Positions 15,180 to 27,687 of a DNA stretch of 42,673 nucleotides are shown here, in pieces. Below the pieces are notes generated by a model. That model saw only the letters and a list, made by a program, of their open reading frames with translations, was not told the DNA's origin and searched no databases. The DNA is from Lysobacterales bacterium. GTDB taxonomy: Bacteria; Pseudomonadota; Gammaproteobacteria; Xanthomonadales; Marinicellaceae. The translations under genes were made by a program, and so were the position numbers. Within the stretch, counting starts at the first letter, position 1, and the number at the start of each line of letters is the position of its first letter. Where the stretch lies: NCBI GenBank assembly GCA_020442665.1, contig JAGRJP010000088.1, positions 1 through 42,673 of the forward strand, read 5' to 3'.

Positions 15180-15983
15180 ATGAAGACTTGCTTTTTATTT
15201 ATACTGGTTTTTGTTCTTTCAGCCTGTCAGAAAGGTGATGAACAAACAACTTACACCGATAATTCAGAAACAATAGCGGTTGTTGGGGATAAGGCTATAA
15301 CTGCCAATTTACTCAAAGCCTATCTCAATGCTAACGGCATCAGTAAAACCGATGGTCCCACACTCAATCAAGCTCTTGAAAATTTAATAACCGAAATTGC
15401 CATTGCAAATGTTGCGACAAAAAAAGGTTTAAAATTAACTGATGAACAATTGTTGGGTATTGAGTACATCAAAATAAAGGCTCTTGTGAGTGAGGCTCAA
15501 GGAGATTATCTGAAAGAAAACACTGTAACAGATGAAGAAATTCAGCAAGCTTATGATGCTGCCAACCAACAAGTTGGAGGTTTCGAGTATCATGTTCATC
15601 ATTTGCTTTATAAAGATGAAATTGAAGCCATTAAAGCTTTGGATGAAATTAAATCTGTTGAAGACTATCTTGAGAAAGAAAAACAATTCCTGGCTGAAAA
15701 TCCGGGCATGAGAAATGTCGGAGATATATCTTGGGTCAATCTGGGTCGGTTACCGGAAAAATTCAGAGAGGTTTTACCCAATGCTGAAGAAAACTCGGTT
15801 ATTAAAACCGTTGTCAGCAGTCCATTTGGAGCTCATGTGGTTTATCTTGAAGCGAAACGACCAATTACACCTCCAAAATTAGAGGATGTGAAACAAGCCG
15901 TTATTAAGACAGTTCAACAGCAAAAACTTTCCAAGTTTTCACAACTGGCTCGCGCCAAGGCAAACGTAACTATCAAAGAATAA
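15180..15983 (+). CDS. Lipoprotein PpiC-type peptidyl-prolyl isomerase
   Basis: The 267-residue protein has a lipoprotein signal (FVLSAC, lipidated C16). A SurA-like N-terminal helical chaperone region follows (about 30-130), then a parvulin domain from about 135 to 230: YHVHHLLYKDE, GDISWVNLGRLPEKF and VVSSPFGAHVVYLEAKR. These match parvulin blocks that bind and isomerise X-Pro bonds in unfolded envelope proteins. The C-terminal helix is typical of EpsD/PrsA-like members. A TATAAT at 15149-15154 is a plausible -10 box, though no good -35 is seen. Its stop codon abuts the stop of the convergent DUF3025 gene with no base between. Confidence 0.85.
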   Translation: MKTCFLFILVFVLSACQKGDEQTTYTDNSETIAVVGDKAITANLLKAYLNANGISKTDGPTLNQALENLITEIAIANVATKKGLKLTDEQLLGIEYIKIKALVSEAQGDYLKENTVTDEEIQQAYDAANQQVGGFEYHVHHLLYKDEIEAIKALDEIKSVEDYLEKEKQFLAENPGMRNVGDISWVNLGRLPEKFREVLPNAEENSVIKTVVSSPFGAHVVYLEAKRPITPPKLEDVKQAVIKTVQQQKLSKFSQLARAKANVTIKE

Positions 15984-16709
15984 TCATCTGAAATAATTCT
16001 TGTTGGCATAAAAGTCTTCGTCTTGATTATTATGCCAACGAGGTATTCCCAGCAACGGAAGAGGTGATAACTCCGCTTTCGAGTTTAAAATTTTTCCGTT
16101 TTCCAAATCTCTTGCCAAACTCTCATCAATATCACTGTGTAAGTTTGATAATAACAACGCCTGCGCCGTCATACCAATATAAGGACTTAGATATTTTTCA
16201 AACATTGCATGACCGAATGTAAATAACCGAATGGTTCCATCAAGCCATCTTTTCTTATTTTCAATAAATAACTCGACCCATTGATGATTACGAATCATAT
16301 CCAGATACTTATCACCGGCAACAACGATGACGCCACTTTCATCAAACAATGTTAGTAAATCTCGCTTTCGAGAGCGCAAAGAACTTTTTTGTATTTGAAT
16401 TTCCTGGTAATGTATCGAATTGATTACTTTTTTTGTTTCTGGATATTTATGCCAAACCATCGAATTAAAAAAGTCATGCCAGTTTTGTTTTCGGGTAGCA
16501 ATCAAACCTTGAAGATATATTCTTTCCTCATAACCCAGTTCCGCAAAAGGCAATGTTTCATCCTGAATAGAAAATCGAAGGTTTTTATCATTTAAGTTCT
16601 TGTGTGTAAAACCATGATTCAAAATATCACTAGACGGAATTTGTTCTTCTGAGGTGGATTTAAAATCAGGAAAGGTTTTCTGCAACAAACTAGCAATGTC
16701 TTTAAACAT
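15984..16709 (-). CDS. DUF3025 domain-containing protein
   Basis: I chose ATG 16709 because AGGG stands four bases before it. The frame also contains TTG 16739 and GTG 16736 with no ribosome site. The 241-residue product matches DUF3025, with blocks ATRKQNWHDFFNSMVWHKYPETKKVIN and RKRDLLTLFDESGVIVVA, and PLLGIPRWH near the end. It has no export signal and is probably cytoplasmic. The family is widespread in beta- and gammaproteobacteria, with no established function. It lies 32 bases downstream of the SRPBCC gene on the same strand and is likely co-transcribed. Confidence 0.8.
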   Translation of the reverse strand: MFKDIASLLQKTFPDFKSTSEEQIPSSDILNHGFTHKNLNDKNLRFSIQDETLPFAELGYEERIYLQGLIATRKQNWHDFFNSMVWHKYPETKKVINSIHYQEIQIQKSSLRSRKRDLLTLFDESGVIVVAGDKYLDMIRNHQWVELFIENKKRWLDGTIRLFTFGHAMFEKYLSPYIGMTAQALLLSNLHSDIDESLARDLENGKILNSKAELSPLPLLGIPRWHNNQDEDFYANKNYFR

Positions 16710-16741
16710 TAAACCCTGTTGCTGATTTTTAAACACCAAAC

Positions 16742-17275
16742 TTATTGTCTTTCTAAACGAGTTTTAAGGTTTGATAAGCCTTTTTCATAATCAGGGGCAA
16801 TCATATCTTCCAAAATCAAGCCAAAATATCGATAAAAAACATTGTAGCCAAAATCATTTTCAAATGTCCATGCCACAGTCGTTCCGTTTCCAACCGGTTT
16901 GAATGACATATTTGAAAATGCCGGTTGATCAGACTTGCCAAAATAAAATTCATATCTAACCAGCTTGTTTTCCTCTGACTCTATTATTTCATTCGAGCCT
17001 TTATAAACCTTATCGTTTCCTTGCCATGAAATTTTGGAGCCAACACCAGATTCAGCTCCTGAAATTGTATAAACAGCATTTGGATCTAGTCCAAACCAAG
17101 GAGACCAATCGTTAAAGTTTTTTTGCGAATTCACAAATTTAAATATAATCTCTGTCGGTTTTTCTATAAAAACACTTCGGGACATAGAAACTTTAGATGG
17201 TAAAAACAAACCGCCTATAGCTACAAATACAATTAAAAATATAAGTGCTAAAACCGTGTAACGAAGGATTCTCAT
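16742..17275 (-). CDS. SRPBCC family protein (polyketide cyclase/dehydrase-like) with N-terminal membrane anchor
   Basis: The 177-residue protein has one N-terminal hydrophobic helix (about residues 6-26, TVLALIFLIVFVAIGGLFL). A START/Bet v1-like SRPBCC fold follows: VSMSRSVFIEKPTEIIFKFV, then NFNDWSPWFGLDP, and a central block GVGSKISWQGND. The domain forms a deep hydrophobic pocket for lipid-like ligands. The anchor places the domain outside the inner membrane or holds it at the membrane. The ligand is unknown. It precedes the DUF3025 gene in a probable two-gene operon and is divergent from the sulfotransferase gene. Confidence 0.82.
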   Translation of the reverse strand: MRILRYTVLALIFLIVFVAIGGLFLPSKVSMSRSVFIEKPTEIIFKFVNSQKNFNDWSPWFGLDPNAVYTISGAESGVGSKISWQGNDKVYKGSNEIIESEENKLVRYEFYFGKSDQPAFSNMSFKPVGNGTTVAWTFENDFGYNVFYRYFGLILEDMIAPDYEKGLSNLKTRLERQ

Positions 17276-17432
17276 ATTCTATTTGTCATTTAAAAATTAG
17301 GTTGCCATTTTACATTAATCGAATTGCTTTCATATGGAACCAGTGTTTTTTATTCACATATGGTGATTACAATTAAGGTTTCGTTCTTTTAAAGTATAAT
17401 GCAAAACTGATTATATTGGTTTTTGGATCACT

Positions 17433-18269
17433 ATGGGAAATATTTTATGGTTGGCGTCATATCCTAAGTCAGGAAATACTTGGATTAGAACATTTATACA
17501 TAATTATCTGGCGAAGAAACCCGTCGATATCAACACCATTCATCAACAATCTATTGATGAAGTTAAGGCTTTTCGTTATCAAAAGTTTTTAAGTAATGGC
17601 AAAAAAACCACAGATCTTAGCCTTGAAGAAGTTTGTTCAATTCGTCCAACCGTTCATGCCGATATAGCGGCTCACGCGAACGGAACCGTATTTGTTAAAT
17701 CGCACAATTTTCAGGGTCAATATAAAGGCTATCCTTTACATAATTGGTCGGTCTCTTCCGGAGCCATATATGTTGTTAGAAACCCGTTAGACGTTGTAAT
17801 ATCATTGAGCAATTACTTTGGGTACACAATTGATGAGGCCATTGATTACATGGCAAATGATATGGCCGGTACACCCAATGAACCTGAAAATGTTCCACAA
17901 ATTATCACTTCCTGGTCATTAAATGTTAGTAGCTGGACTCAAGAAGCCAGTCGCAACCTACTAGTTTTAAGATATGAAGATTTATTAAGCAATCCAAAAA
18001 AATATTTCAGAAAAGTAGAGTCATTACTTGGACTAAAAAAGGACCCTAAACGACTAATCAAAGCAATCAAAGACTCTTCTTTCGGCAACCTTAAGAAACA
18101 AGAACAAACCAAAGGCTTCGTAGAAAAACATGAAAGCGCAACCTCTTTTTTCAGAAAAGGCAAAGCTAACCAATGGAAAGAGCTTCTATCAGAGGAGCAA
18201 ATCAAAAGAATAGTGGAAACTCATAGAGAACAAATGGCTCGCTTTAAATACATTCCTCCGGGTTATTAA
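17433..18269 (+). CDS. Sulfotransferase domain-containing protein
   Basis: The product has 278 residues with a complete PAPS-dependent sulfotransferase fold: the 5'-phosphosulfate loop YPKSGNTW (10-17), a catalytic histidine H91 in FVKSHN, the 3'-phosphate motif VVRNPLDVVIS (114-124), and a C-terminal FRKGKANQWKELL resembling RKGxxGxWK. Such enzymes transfer sulfate from PAPS to hydroxyl groups of lipids, glycans or small molecules; the acceptor is not predictable here. It is a single gene, with a possible -10 (TATAAT) at 17395-17400. It sits convergent to eno, where many gammaproteobacteria carry ftsB on the eno strand. Confidence 0.87.
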   Translation: MGNILWLASYPKSGNTWIRTFIHNYLAKKPVDINTIHQQSIDEVKAFRYQKFLSNGKKTTDLSLEEVCSIRPTVHADIAAHANGTVFVKSHNFQGQYKGYPLHNWSVSSGAIYVVRNPLDVVISLSNYFGYTIDEAIDYMANDMAGTPNEPENVPQIITSWSLNVSSWTQEASRNLLVLRYEDLLSNPKKYFRKVESLLGLKKDPKRLIKAIKDSSFGNLKKQEQTKGFVEKHESATSFFRKGKANQWKELLSEEQIKRIVETHREQMARFKYIPPGY

Positions 18270-18301
18270 TTTCGGAAACTATTTAAAAACCAGCAGCTTT
18301 T

Positions 18302-22057
<3,756 letters not shown>

Positions 22058-22161
22058 TTAACCTTCCGAATATAATATAGCAACAACTTTATGGCTGCCT
22101 TGAAAGGACGGATATTATAACTGATAGAATCAAAATCAACCAAATAGTAAACCCTAAAAGT

Positions 22162-22761
22162 TTAATTATACTTTCGCAGTTTATTCATCAAGTAGGATTT
22201 AACAGCCAACCACTCACTATTGATAATTGAAAAAACAACCGTATCACGATAACTTCCATCCGGCATAAGCTGGTGATTTCTCAGAATTCCATCTTGTTTG
22301 GCTCCCAAACGAGCTATTGCTGTTCGGGAGGTCTGATTAAACCAATGCGTTCGAAACTCGACTGCAATCGCCGATAACTCTTCAAAAGCATGAGTTAACA
22401 AAAGTAACTTACATTCGGTGTTAACTGATGACCTCTGAAATCTTGATGAATACCAGGTGTATCCGATTTCCACTCTTTTGTTACTGGCGTCAGCATTACA
22501 AAAACGAGTGGAACCAATAATTTTTTGAGATTCATTATGCACAACAACGAAGGGAAGTGAGCGACCTCTTTGTTGTTCTGATAATGCAAAACCAATATAT
22601 GAGTCGATAGTTGCTTCGTCAGGAACGGTGGTAAACCAAAGATTCCAAAGTTCTCCATCAGATGCTGCCTCGACAAGTGAAGCAGCATGCTCTTTTTGCA
22701 ATGGGACTAATGAAACAGTTTCAGACTCAATCGTAACTTTTTTGAGCCAAGTATTATTCAT
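22162..22761 (-). CDS. GNAT family N-acetyltransferase
   Basis: The 199-residue protein has the RimJ/RimL-like GNAT layout: VSLVPLQKEHAASL at the start, IIGSTRFCNADASNKRVEIGYTWYSSRFQRSSVN in the centre, then TECKLLLLTHAFEE and FRTHWFNQTSRTAIARLGAKQDGILR. The last block is the typical RIM-type substrate and CoA-facing helix. It probably acetylates an amino group of a protein or small molecule; the target is unknown. It starts five bases after the symporter stop and is likely co-transcribed with it. Confidence 0.85.
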   Translation of the reverse strand: MNNTWLKKVTIESETVSLVPLQKEHAASLVEAASDGELWNLWFTTVPDEATIDSYIGFALSEQQRGRSLPFVVVHNESQKIIGSTRFCNADASNKRVEIGYTWYSSRFQRSSVNTECKLLLLTHAFEELSAIAVEFRTHWFNQTSRTAIARLGAKQDGILRNHQLMPDGSYRDTVVFSIINSEWLAVKSYLMNKLRKYN

Positions 22762-22766
22762 CGGAT

Positions 22767-24041
22767 CTAATAGACATGCTCCTCTTCAATCACTCCGGCA
22801 TCAGGGTCATTAAAGACTCTTTCATCCAGTTTTCCTTCGGATTTCGCCACAATACACGTCACTGCACAATCACCTGTGATATTGACCACCGTTCTGGTCA
22901 TATCGAGTAATCTGTCAACACCTATGATTATTCCTATGCCCTCAACAGGGAGACCGACTTGTGTCAAAACTGTTGCCAACATAATCAATCCAACACCTGG
23001 AACACCGGCTGTGCCTATAGATGCCATAATTGACATCATAACAACCGTCACCAGTTGTGACAATGTCAGGTCAATTCCATAAGCTTGTGCAATAAAAACG
23101 GTTGCCACACCCTGCATGATAGCAGTTCCATCCATATTGATGGTTGCTCCAAAGGGTATGGAAAAAGAACCTATTGATTTACTAACACCCATTCTCTCAG
23201 TTACAGTTCTCATGGAAACCGGAATGGTGGCATTGGAACTAGCTGTACCAAATGCAAACGTCATTGCTGTTCGCATCTTGGACAAGAACGTCAGAGGATT
23301 GAGCTTTGCCAGTGTGGTCAATAACACAGGATAAACCACCAATGCATGAAGCACTAAAATAAAAAACAAGGTGAAGAAATATTTAGAAAGGTTCTTGATG
23401 GCATCGATTCCAATTTCAGCAAAAACCTTGGCTATCAGGGCAAATACGGCATATGGAGCCAGCTCCATAACGATTTTGACCAACTTCATAATAATGACAT
23501 TGAAATCCTCAAAGAAGCTAATAACCCTTTTGCCAGGTTCTCCGGCCATAGTCGCAGCCAATCCCAAAAGAATAGAAAAAATGATTATTTGCAGCATATT
23601 GCCATCCGCCATTGCCTGAACAGGGTTTCTGGGAACAAGTCCAATCAAAACTTCAACAAAAGGAGGGGCTTGTTTTGCGCTAAACTGAACATCTGTTGGT
23701 AAATCAAAGCCCGCTCCTGGCTGTATCACCGATGCCAGACTCAAAGCAATCGTTATCGCAATACCGGTTGTAATCAAATATAGAGTCAGTGTTTTACCAC
23801 CTATCTTTCCCAACATGGCGGGATTTTTAAGTGCAGCAGTTCCGCAAAAAAGTGAAACAAAGACCAATGGTACGACCAACATCTGCAGAGAGTATAAAAA
23901 CACTTTACCAACAACGTAAAAAACACCTCCAACAAGTTTTCCACCCACAAATGGGCTCTCCATTAATCCGGTTGTATTTATAATGATGCCAACAACAGCA
24001 CCAACAATCATATAAATTATTATTTTTTTAGTTAATGTCAT
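22767..24041 (-). CDS. Dicarboxylate/amino acid:cation symporter (DAACS family)
   Basis: I chose ATG 24041; a GTG at 24050 would add three residues, but the GGA before the ATG fits a ribosome site. The 424-residue membrane protein has about eight helices and two re-entrant loops, typical of GltP/DctA transporters, which move glutamate, aspartate or C4-dicarboxylates with Na+ or H+. Signature blocks are FAFGTASSNATIPVSMRTV (hairpin 1, serine-rich), GATINMDGTAIMQGVATVF (helix 7 NMDG), ASIGTAGVPGVG (hairpin 2) and DRLLDMTRTVVNITGD (helix 8). The substrate cannot be decided between glutamate/aspartate and dicarboxylates. It is followed by the GNAT gene. Confidence 0.92.
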   Translation of the reverse strand: MTLTKKIIIYMIVGAVVGIIINTTGLMESPFVGGKLVGGVFYVVGKVFLYSLQMLVVPLVFVSLFCGTAALKNPAMLGKIGGKTLTLYLITTGIAITIALSLASVIQPGAGFDLPTDVQFSAKQAPPFVEVLIGLVPRNPVQAMADGNMLQIIIFSILLGLAATMAGEPGKRVISFFEDFNVIIMKLVKIVMELAPYAVFALIAKVFAEIGIDAIKNLSKYFFTLFFILVLHALVVYPVLLTTLAKLNPLTFLSKMRTAMTFAFGTASSNATIPVSMRTVTERMGVSKSIGSFSIPFGATINMDGTAIMQGVATVFIAQAYGIDLTLSQLVTVVMMSIMASIGTAGVPGVGLIMLATVLTQVGLPVEGIGIIIGVDRLLDMTRTVVNITGDCAVTCIVAKSEGKLDERVFNDPDAGVIEEEHVY

Positions 24042-24143
24042 ATGTTCCACTCTTTTTAATCATTAACAAGTATAAAGTGCTTTCTTTCAAACTACAAATA
24101 AATAGCTTTTGCTTTCAAAATGAATTGGGTATCATTGTCCGCT

Positions 24144-25640
24144 ATGTCTGAAATCATCCTAACAACTCTCAACAGCAAGTACATTCACTCGGCTTTTGGC
24201 TTGCGTTATTTGTTTGCCAACCTTGGAGAGATACAAAATCAAGCGGCTATCCTTGAATTTACAATTCATGAACGTCCGATTGATATTGTCGAAAAGATTT
24301 TGCAAAAACAAGCAAAGATAGTTGGCTTTAGCGTGTATATCTGGAATGCCGCTGAAACTGGTGCTTGCATCAAACTACTGAAACAAGTTTCTCCCGAAAC
24401 CATTGTCGTTGTTGGTGGTCCTGAAGTGAGTCATGTTCCGGATCAACCGTACTGGTTAAAATTCACCGATTATGTGATTAAAGGCGCTGGTGAGTTACAA
24501 TTCAAAACCTTATGCAGACAACTTTTGAATAACGAAAAACCGTTGGAAAATATCATTACCGGAATCGATTTGCCTCTGGAACAATTGCAAATGCCGTATG
24601 ACTATTATTCGGATCAAGACATTAAAAACCGTATTTTGTATGTTGAGGCCTCTCGCGGTTGTCCATTCAAGTGTGAGTTTTGCCTTTCTGCACTCGACAA
24701 AACCTCGAAATCATTTTCCATTGATAATTTTTTGAAGGAAATGGAAAAACTGATTCAGCGCGGAGCTAGACATTTCAAGTTTATCGACCGGACATTCAAT
24801 CTTAAAGCCTCAACCACTGTGGCAATTTTAGAGTTTTTTCTACATCGTCTGACAGATGATATGTCCATCCATTTTGAAGTGATTCCGGATCGTTTGCCGG
24901 AACCTCTGCGAAAAATTCTTGAAAAATTCCCTGAAAATGTTTTGCAATTTGAAATAGGTGTTCAGACATTCGATCCAATAATTCAGGAGTTGATTTCTCG
25001 CAAGCAAGATAACGAAAAGACAGTCGAAAATCTTTTGTGGTTGCGTGAAAACACTACGGCTCATATTCATGCTGATTTGATATTCGGACTTCCTGGAGAC
25101 AGCCTGCAAAACTTTTCCAAAAGCTTCGATAAGCTGATTGCACTCAACCCACAGGAAATCCAACTCGGCATTCTAAAAAGGTTGCGAGGAGCACCCATCA
25201 ACCGACATACCGAAGAATACGAAATGGTTTACAGCCGTATTCAGCCTTACAACATCCTCAAAACCCGCGATATTGACTTTGCAACCATGCAAAGAGTCAA
25301 TCGTTTTGCTCGTTACTGGGATATGATTGGAAACTCGGGGCGTTTTTCAAATAGCAAAGAGTTAATTATGGGAGAATCTCCTTTTAAAAACTTTTTAAAG
25401 CTATCCGATAATCTCTATGAAGCCGAAGGAAGCACCTGGAAAATCTCCCTGCGCAGACTCTTTGTGTTACTTTATCAACAGATGACAGAAGTTTTGGAAA
25501 TTGAAGAAGAGCTAGCCTTTGACGCTTTGAATAAAGACTTTCAAAATACCGGAGAAAAAGGCAAGCTGGAAAATATACTCAACCCTCAAAACAAACAAGG
25601 TAAATCAGGCGTTAGAAACAAACGGCAAATTCAGCATTAA
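24144..25640 (+). CDS. B12-binding domain radical SAM protein, DUF4080-type
   Basis: I prefer ATG 24144 (MSEIILTTLNSKYIHSAFG), which fits the family start; ATG 24120 is possible and neither has a clear ribosome site. The 498-residue protein has an N-terminal Rossmann-like B12-binding region with VVVGGPEVSH. A radical SAM domain follows with the cluster motif GCPFKCEFC (C173, C177, C180), the SAM-binding VEASRGC and FEIGVQTFDP, and the DUF4080-type C-terminal region. Related proteins are methyltransferase-like or of unknown substrate. It lacks the canonical DxHxxG in the B12 domain as far as I can see, so cobalamin binding is uncertain. A terminator follows directly. Confidence 0.85.
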   Translation: MSEIILTTLNSKYIHSAFGLRYLFANLGEIQNQAAILEFTIHERPIDIVEKILQKQAKIVGFSVYIWNAAETGACIKLLKQVSPETIVVVGGPEVSHVPDQPYWLKFTDYVIKGAGELQFKTLCRQLLNNEKPLENIITGIDLPLEQLQMPYDYYSDQDIKNRILYVEASRGCPFKCEFCLSALDKTSKSFSIDNFLKEMEKLIQRGARHFKFIDRTFNLKASTTVAILEFFLHRLTDDMSIHFEVIPDRLPEPLRKILEKFPENVLQFEIGVQTFDPIIQELISRKQDNEKTVENLLWLRENTTAHIHADLIFGLPGDSLQNFSKSFDKLIALNPQEIQLGILKRLRGAPINRHTEEYEMVYSRIQPYNILKTRDIDFATMQRVNRFARYWDMIGNSGRFSNSKELIMGESPFKNFLKLSDNLYEAEGSTWKISLRRLFVLLYQQMTEVLEIEEELAFDALNKDFQNTGEKGKLENILNPQNKQGKSGVRNKRQIQH

Positions 25641-25647
25641 TCTTCAT

Positions 25648-25677
25648 TAAAAAACCCGCGATAAACACGGGTTTTTT
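25648..25677 (+). terminator. Rho-independent terminator of the radical SAM gene
   Basis: AAAACCCG-(9)-CGGGTTTT is followed by further T on the plus strand, eight bases after the stop codon. The A-rich left side lets it also serve the convergent DUF937 gene. Confidence 0.88.
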
Positions 25678-25698
25678 ATCACTTTGGGTGTTTTAGGC

Positions 25699-26295
25699 TT
25701 ATTTAAAAAATCCACTCAAAAGTCCTGAGCCTTTTTTCAAAATATCACCTAAGTCCACATCGCCGTCACCGTCACTATCGAGCATTCCTTCAATCATACC
25801 CATTTGTTTAGGCTGACGTTTTTGAATGGTTTGTTGTTCTTGTCTCAGTAAATCCTGTAATCCACTCACTCCGGCTCCACTTTGTTGTTTGGCTTTACCC
25901 AATGCGCCCATCACCATCGGTGCCAACATTGACATTAAATCTCCGGCTCCTTGATTGCCTAGACCTGTTGCTCTTCCTAATTGCTGAGTGATGTTGTCCT
26001 GACGATTACCAAAAACATGACCCAAAATTTTTCCACCATCTCTCATGGAGTCTCCACCAAGTAAACTACCTAGATTATCCAATATCCCACCACTGTGTTT
26101 TTTATCCAGAGCATTTGCCAATGATTCAGCACCTTGTCTGGAACCTGCATTTTTTTGCAATGCTGAAATGATCATTGGAACAGCAACCGCCGCAGCTCGT
26201 TTGATTCCGTCATTGTCGCCGCCAATTTTAGATGCCATTTGTTGCATCATGCTTGAACCCAGTTGTTGGGTTATCATATCCATTATTCCGCTCAT
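25699..26295 (-). CDS. DUF937 domain-containing protein with a calcium-loop-like C terminus
   Basis: The 198-residue protein has the DUF937 pattern: IMDMITQQLGSSMMQQMASKIGG, AVAVPMIISALQKNA, NLGSLLGGDSMRDGGKILGHVFG and MLAPMVMGALGK. Between the domain and the C terminus lies DSDGDGDVDLGD (residues 173-184), a DxDxDGxxxxxD calcium-binding loop like those of EF-hands and dockerin modules. There is no signal peptide. DUF937 includes YidB-like proteins of unknown function. It is a single gene with convergent terminators on its 3' side. Calcium binding is an inference from the loop. Confidence 0.85.
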   Translation of the reverse strand: MSGIMDMITQQLGSSMMQQMASKIGGDNDGIKRAAAVAVPMIISALQKNAGSRQGAESLANALDKKHSGGILDNLGSLLGGDSMRDGGKILGHVFGNRQDNITQQLGRATGLGNQGAGDLMSMLAPMVMGALGKAKQQSGAGVSGLQDLLRQEQQTIQKRQPKQMGMIEGMLDSDGDGDVDLGDILKKGSGLLSGFFK

Positions 26296-26418
26296 AGTAA
26301 TTGCCTCAGTAAAAAAACAAACATTGTAACACTTTTTTTTCCGTATAAATTTTTAATTTGTAAACAATGATTAACGCGATTTGCGGTGTAGAATACAGGT
26401 TTTTAGCTGAGCAATCTC

Positions 26419-27321
26419 TTGGAAAATTTTATTATCATAATTTTAATGCTGATCGCAGGAATAACTTTTCGGCGCTTTAATGTATTTCCGGAAAATAGTT
26501 CTCAGGTGCTTAATCAGTTTGTAATTTATGTGTCATTGCCCGCATTGATTCTGATAACAATTCCGAAATTACAACTCTCCCAAAATTTTGCAATGGTTGC
26601 GCTGACTCCCTGGCTGGCTTTGTTGCTATCGGTTTTATTGGTACTATTGCTATCTCATTTTTTCAATTGGGACAGACAAACGAAGGGAGTGTTGCTACTA
26701 CTTGTTCCACTGGGCAACACTTCTTTTCTTGGAATACCGATGGTTAAGGCATTTTTTGGAGAGGATGCGGTTTCCTATGCGGTTATTTATGATCAGTTGG
26801 GCTCTTTTCTGGCTTTATCCATTTATGGCTCAATTATCTTGGTGATGTTTGGAAAAGATAATCACTCGATTTCGTTTCAGGGGATTTTGAGAAAGGTGAT
26901 TACTTTTCCTCCTTTTCTTTGTTTATTAACTGCTTTTGCTTTGCAAAATATCGAGCTATCTTCACTTTATTTTTCGGTTTTGACTCCACTTGCCAATACG
27001 CTTGTTCCAATCGTGATGCTGGCTGTTGGGTTGCAAATGCAACTTAAACCCGAAAGCAGCCATCTTATACCCCTGATTTCAGGATTGGTTCTGAAAATGA
27101 TTATCGTGCCTTTTTTAATTTATTTTATTTTTTGGATTGCGGGTTTCAATGGCAAAATGTATCAGGTCGTTGTTTTTGAATCAGCCATGCCACCGATGAT
27201 TTCAGCCGGGGCATTGGCAATCATGGCAGGGCTTTCGCCTAGATTATCTGCTTCCTTAGTTGCTTATGGTGTGATAGTTTCTTTTGTTGTTTTACCAAGT
27301 TTATATTTTTTAATTGGTTAA
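26419..27321 (+). CDS. AEC family transporter (auxin efflux carrier-like permease)
   Basis: The 300-residue protein has ten hydrophobic segments with the AEC two-fold layout: LMLIAGITFRRFNVFPE, NQFVIYVSLPALIL, the central GNTSFLGIPMVKAFFG and the C-terminal SAMPPMISAGALAIMAGL. Family members export or import small organic anions such as malate, but the substrate here is unknown. The start is TTG at 26419; the first ATG, at 26446, would remove half of the first helix. No strong ribosome site is visible. Its stop lies one base from the stop of the convergent FmdB-type gene. Confidence 0.87.
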   Translation: MENFIIIILMLIAGITFRRFNVFPENSSQVLNQFVIYVSLPALILITIPKLQLSQNFAMVALTPWLALLLSVLLVLLLSHFFNWDRQTKGVLLLLVPLGNTSFLGIPMVKAFFGEDAVSYAVIYDQLGSFLALSIYGSIILVMFGKDNHSISFQGILRKVITFPPFLCLLTAFALQNIELSSLYFSVLTPLANTLVPIVMLAVGLQMQLKPESSHLIPLISGLVLKMIIVPFLIYFIFWIAGFNGKMYQVVVFESAMPPMISAGALAIMAGLSPRLSASLVAYGVIVSFVVLPSLYFLIG

Positions 27322-27322
27322 C

Positions 27323-27607
27323 TTAATCAGAAGAAATATATTTCGGACCTTTACCGGCTGTCTTTTCATAAACCCCTTTTCCGGCTCTTTTGTATTTGGT
27401 GAAGCCTTTTTCTTCAGCCTTCTTATCGGTTGTCAAGTGTTTAGTTCCCATAGTAACATTCGGTACTGAAATCACTTTCTTAACCTTGTTTCCACACTCT
27501 GGACATAGTTGCACAGGTTCTGCATTTAAACGCTGCAAAACCTCAAAGCCTAATCGGCAATATTCACAACTCTCTTCAGTTGCGTTTTGATATGTATAAA
27601 ACGGCAT
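27323..27607 (-). CDS. FmdB-type zinc ribbon protein
   Basis: The 94-residue protein begins MPFYTYQN and has two CxxC pairs, C14/C17 (CEYC) and C35/C38 (CPEC), which form the single zinc ribbon of the FmdB/YfmB-like family. The typical FmdB segment is GFEVLQRLNAEPVQLCPECG, followed by a basic flexible tail with TKYKRAGKGVYEKTAGKG. These proteins are possible regulators, but the function is not established. It is a single gene ending one base from the AEC transporter stop and upstream of the terminator used by the POT transporter. Confidence 0.88.
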   Translation of the reverse strand: MPFYTYQNATEESCEYCRLGFEVLQRLNAEPVQLCPECGNKVKKVISVPNVTMGTKHLTTDKKAEEKGFTKYKRAGKGVYEKTAGKGPKYISSD

Positions 27608-27623
27608 AGTAAATATAAAACCT

Positions 27624-27663
27624 AAAAAAATAAAGCCTGTTAGAAGATAACTCTAACAGGCTT
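27624..27663 (-). terminator. Rho-independent terminator of the POT transporter gene
   Basis: A perfect 12-bp stem AAGCCTGTTAGA / TCTAACAGGCTT with a seven-base loop is followed on the minus strand by TTTATTTTTTT. It ends the 746-residue transporter gene before the FmdB-type gene. Confidence 0.9.
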
Positions 27664-27687
27664 CCTATTTAGCAAATTATCTGCTTA

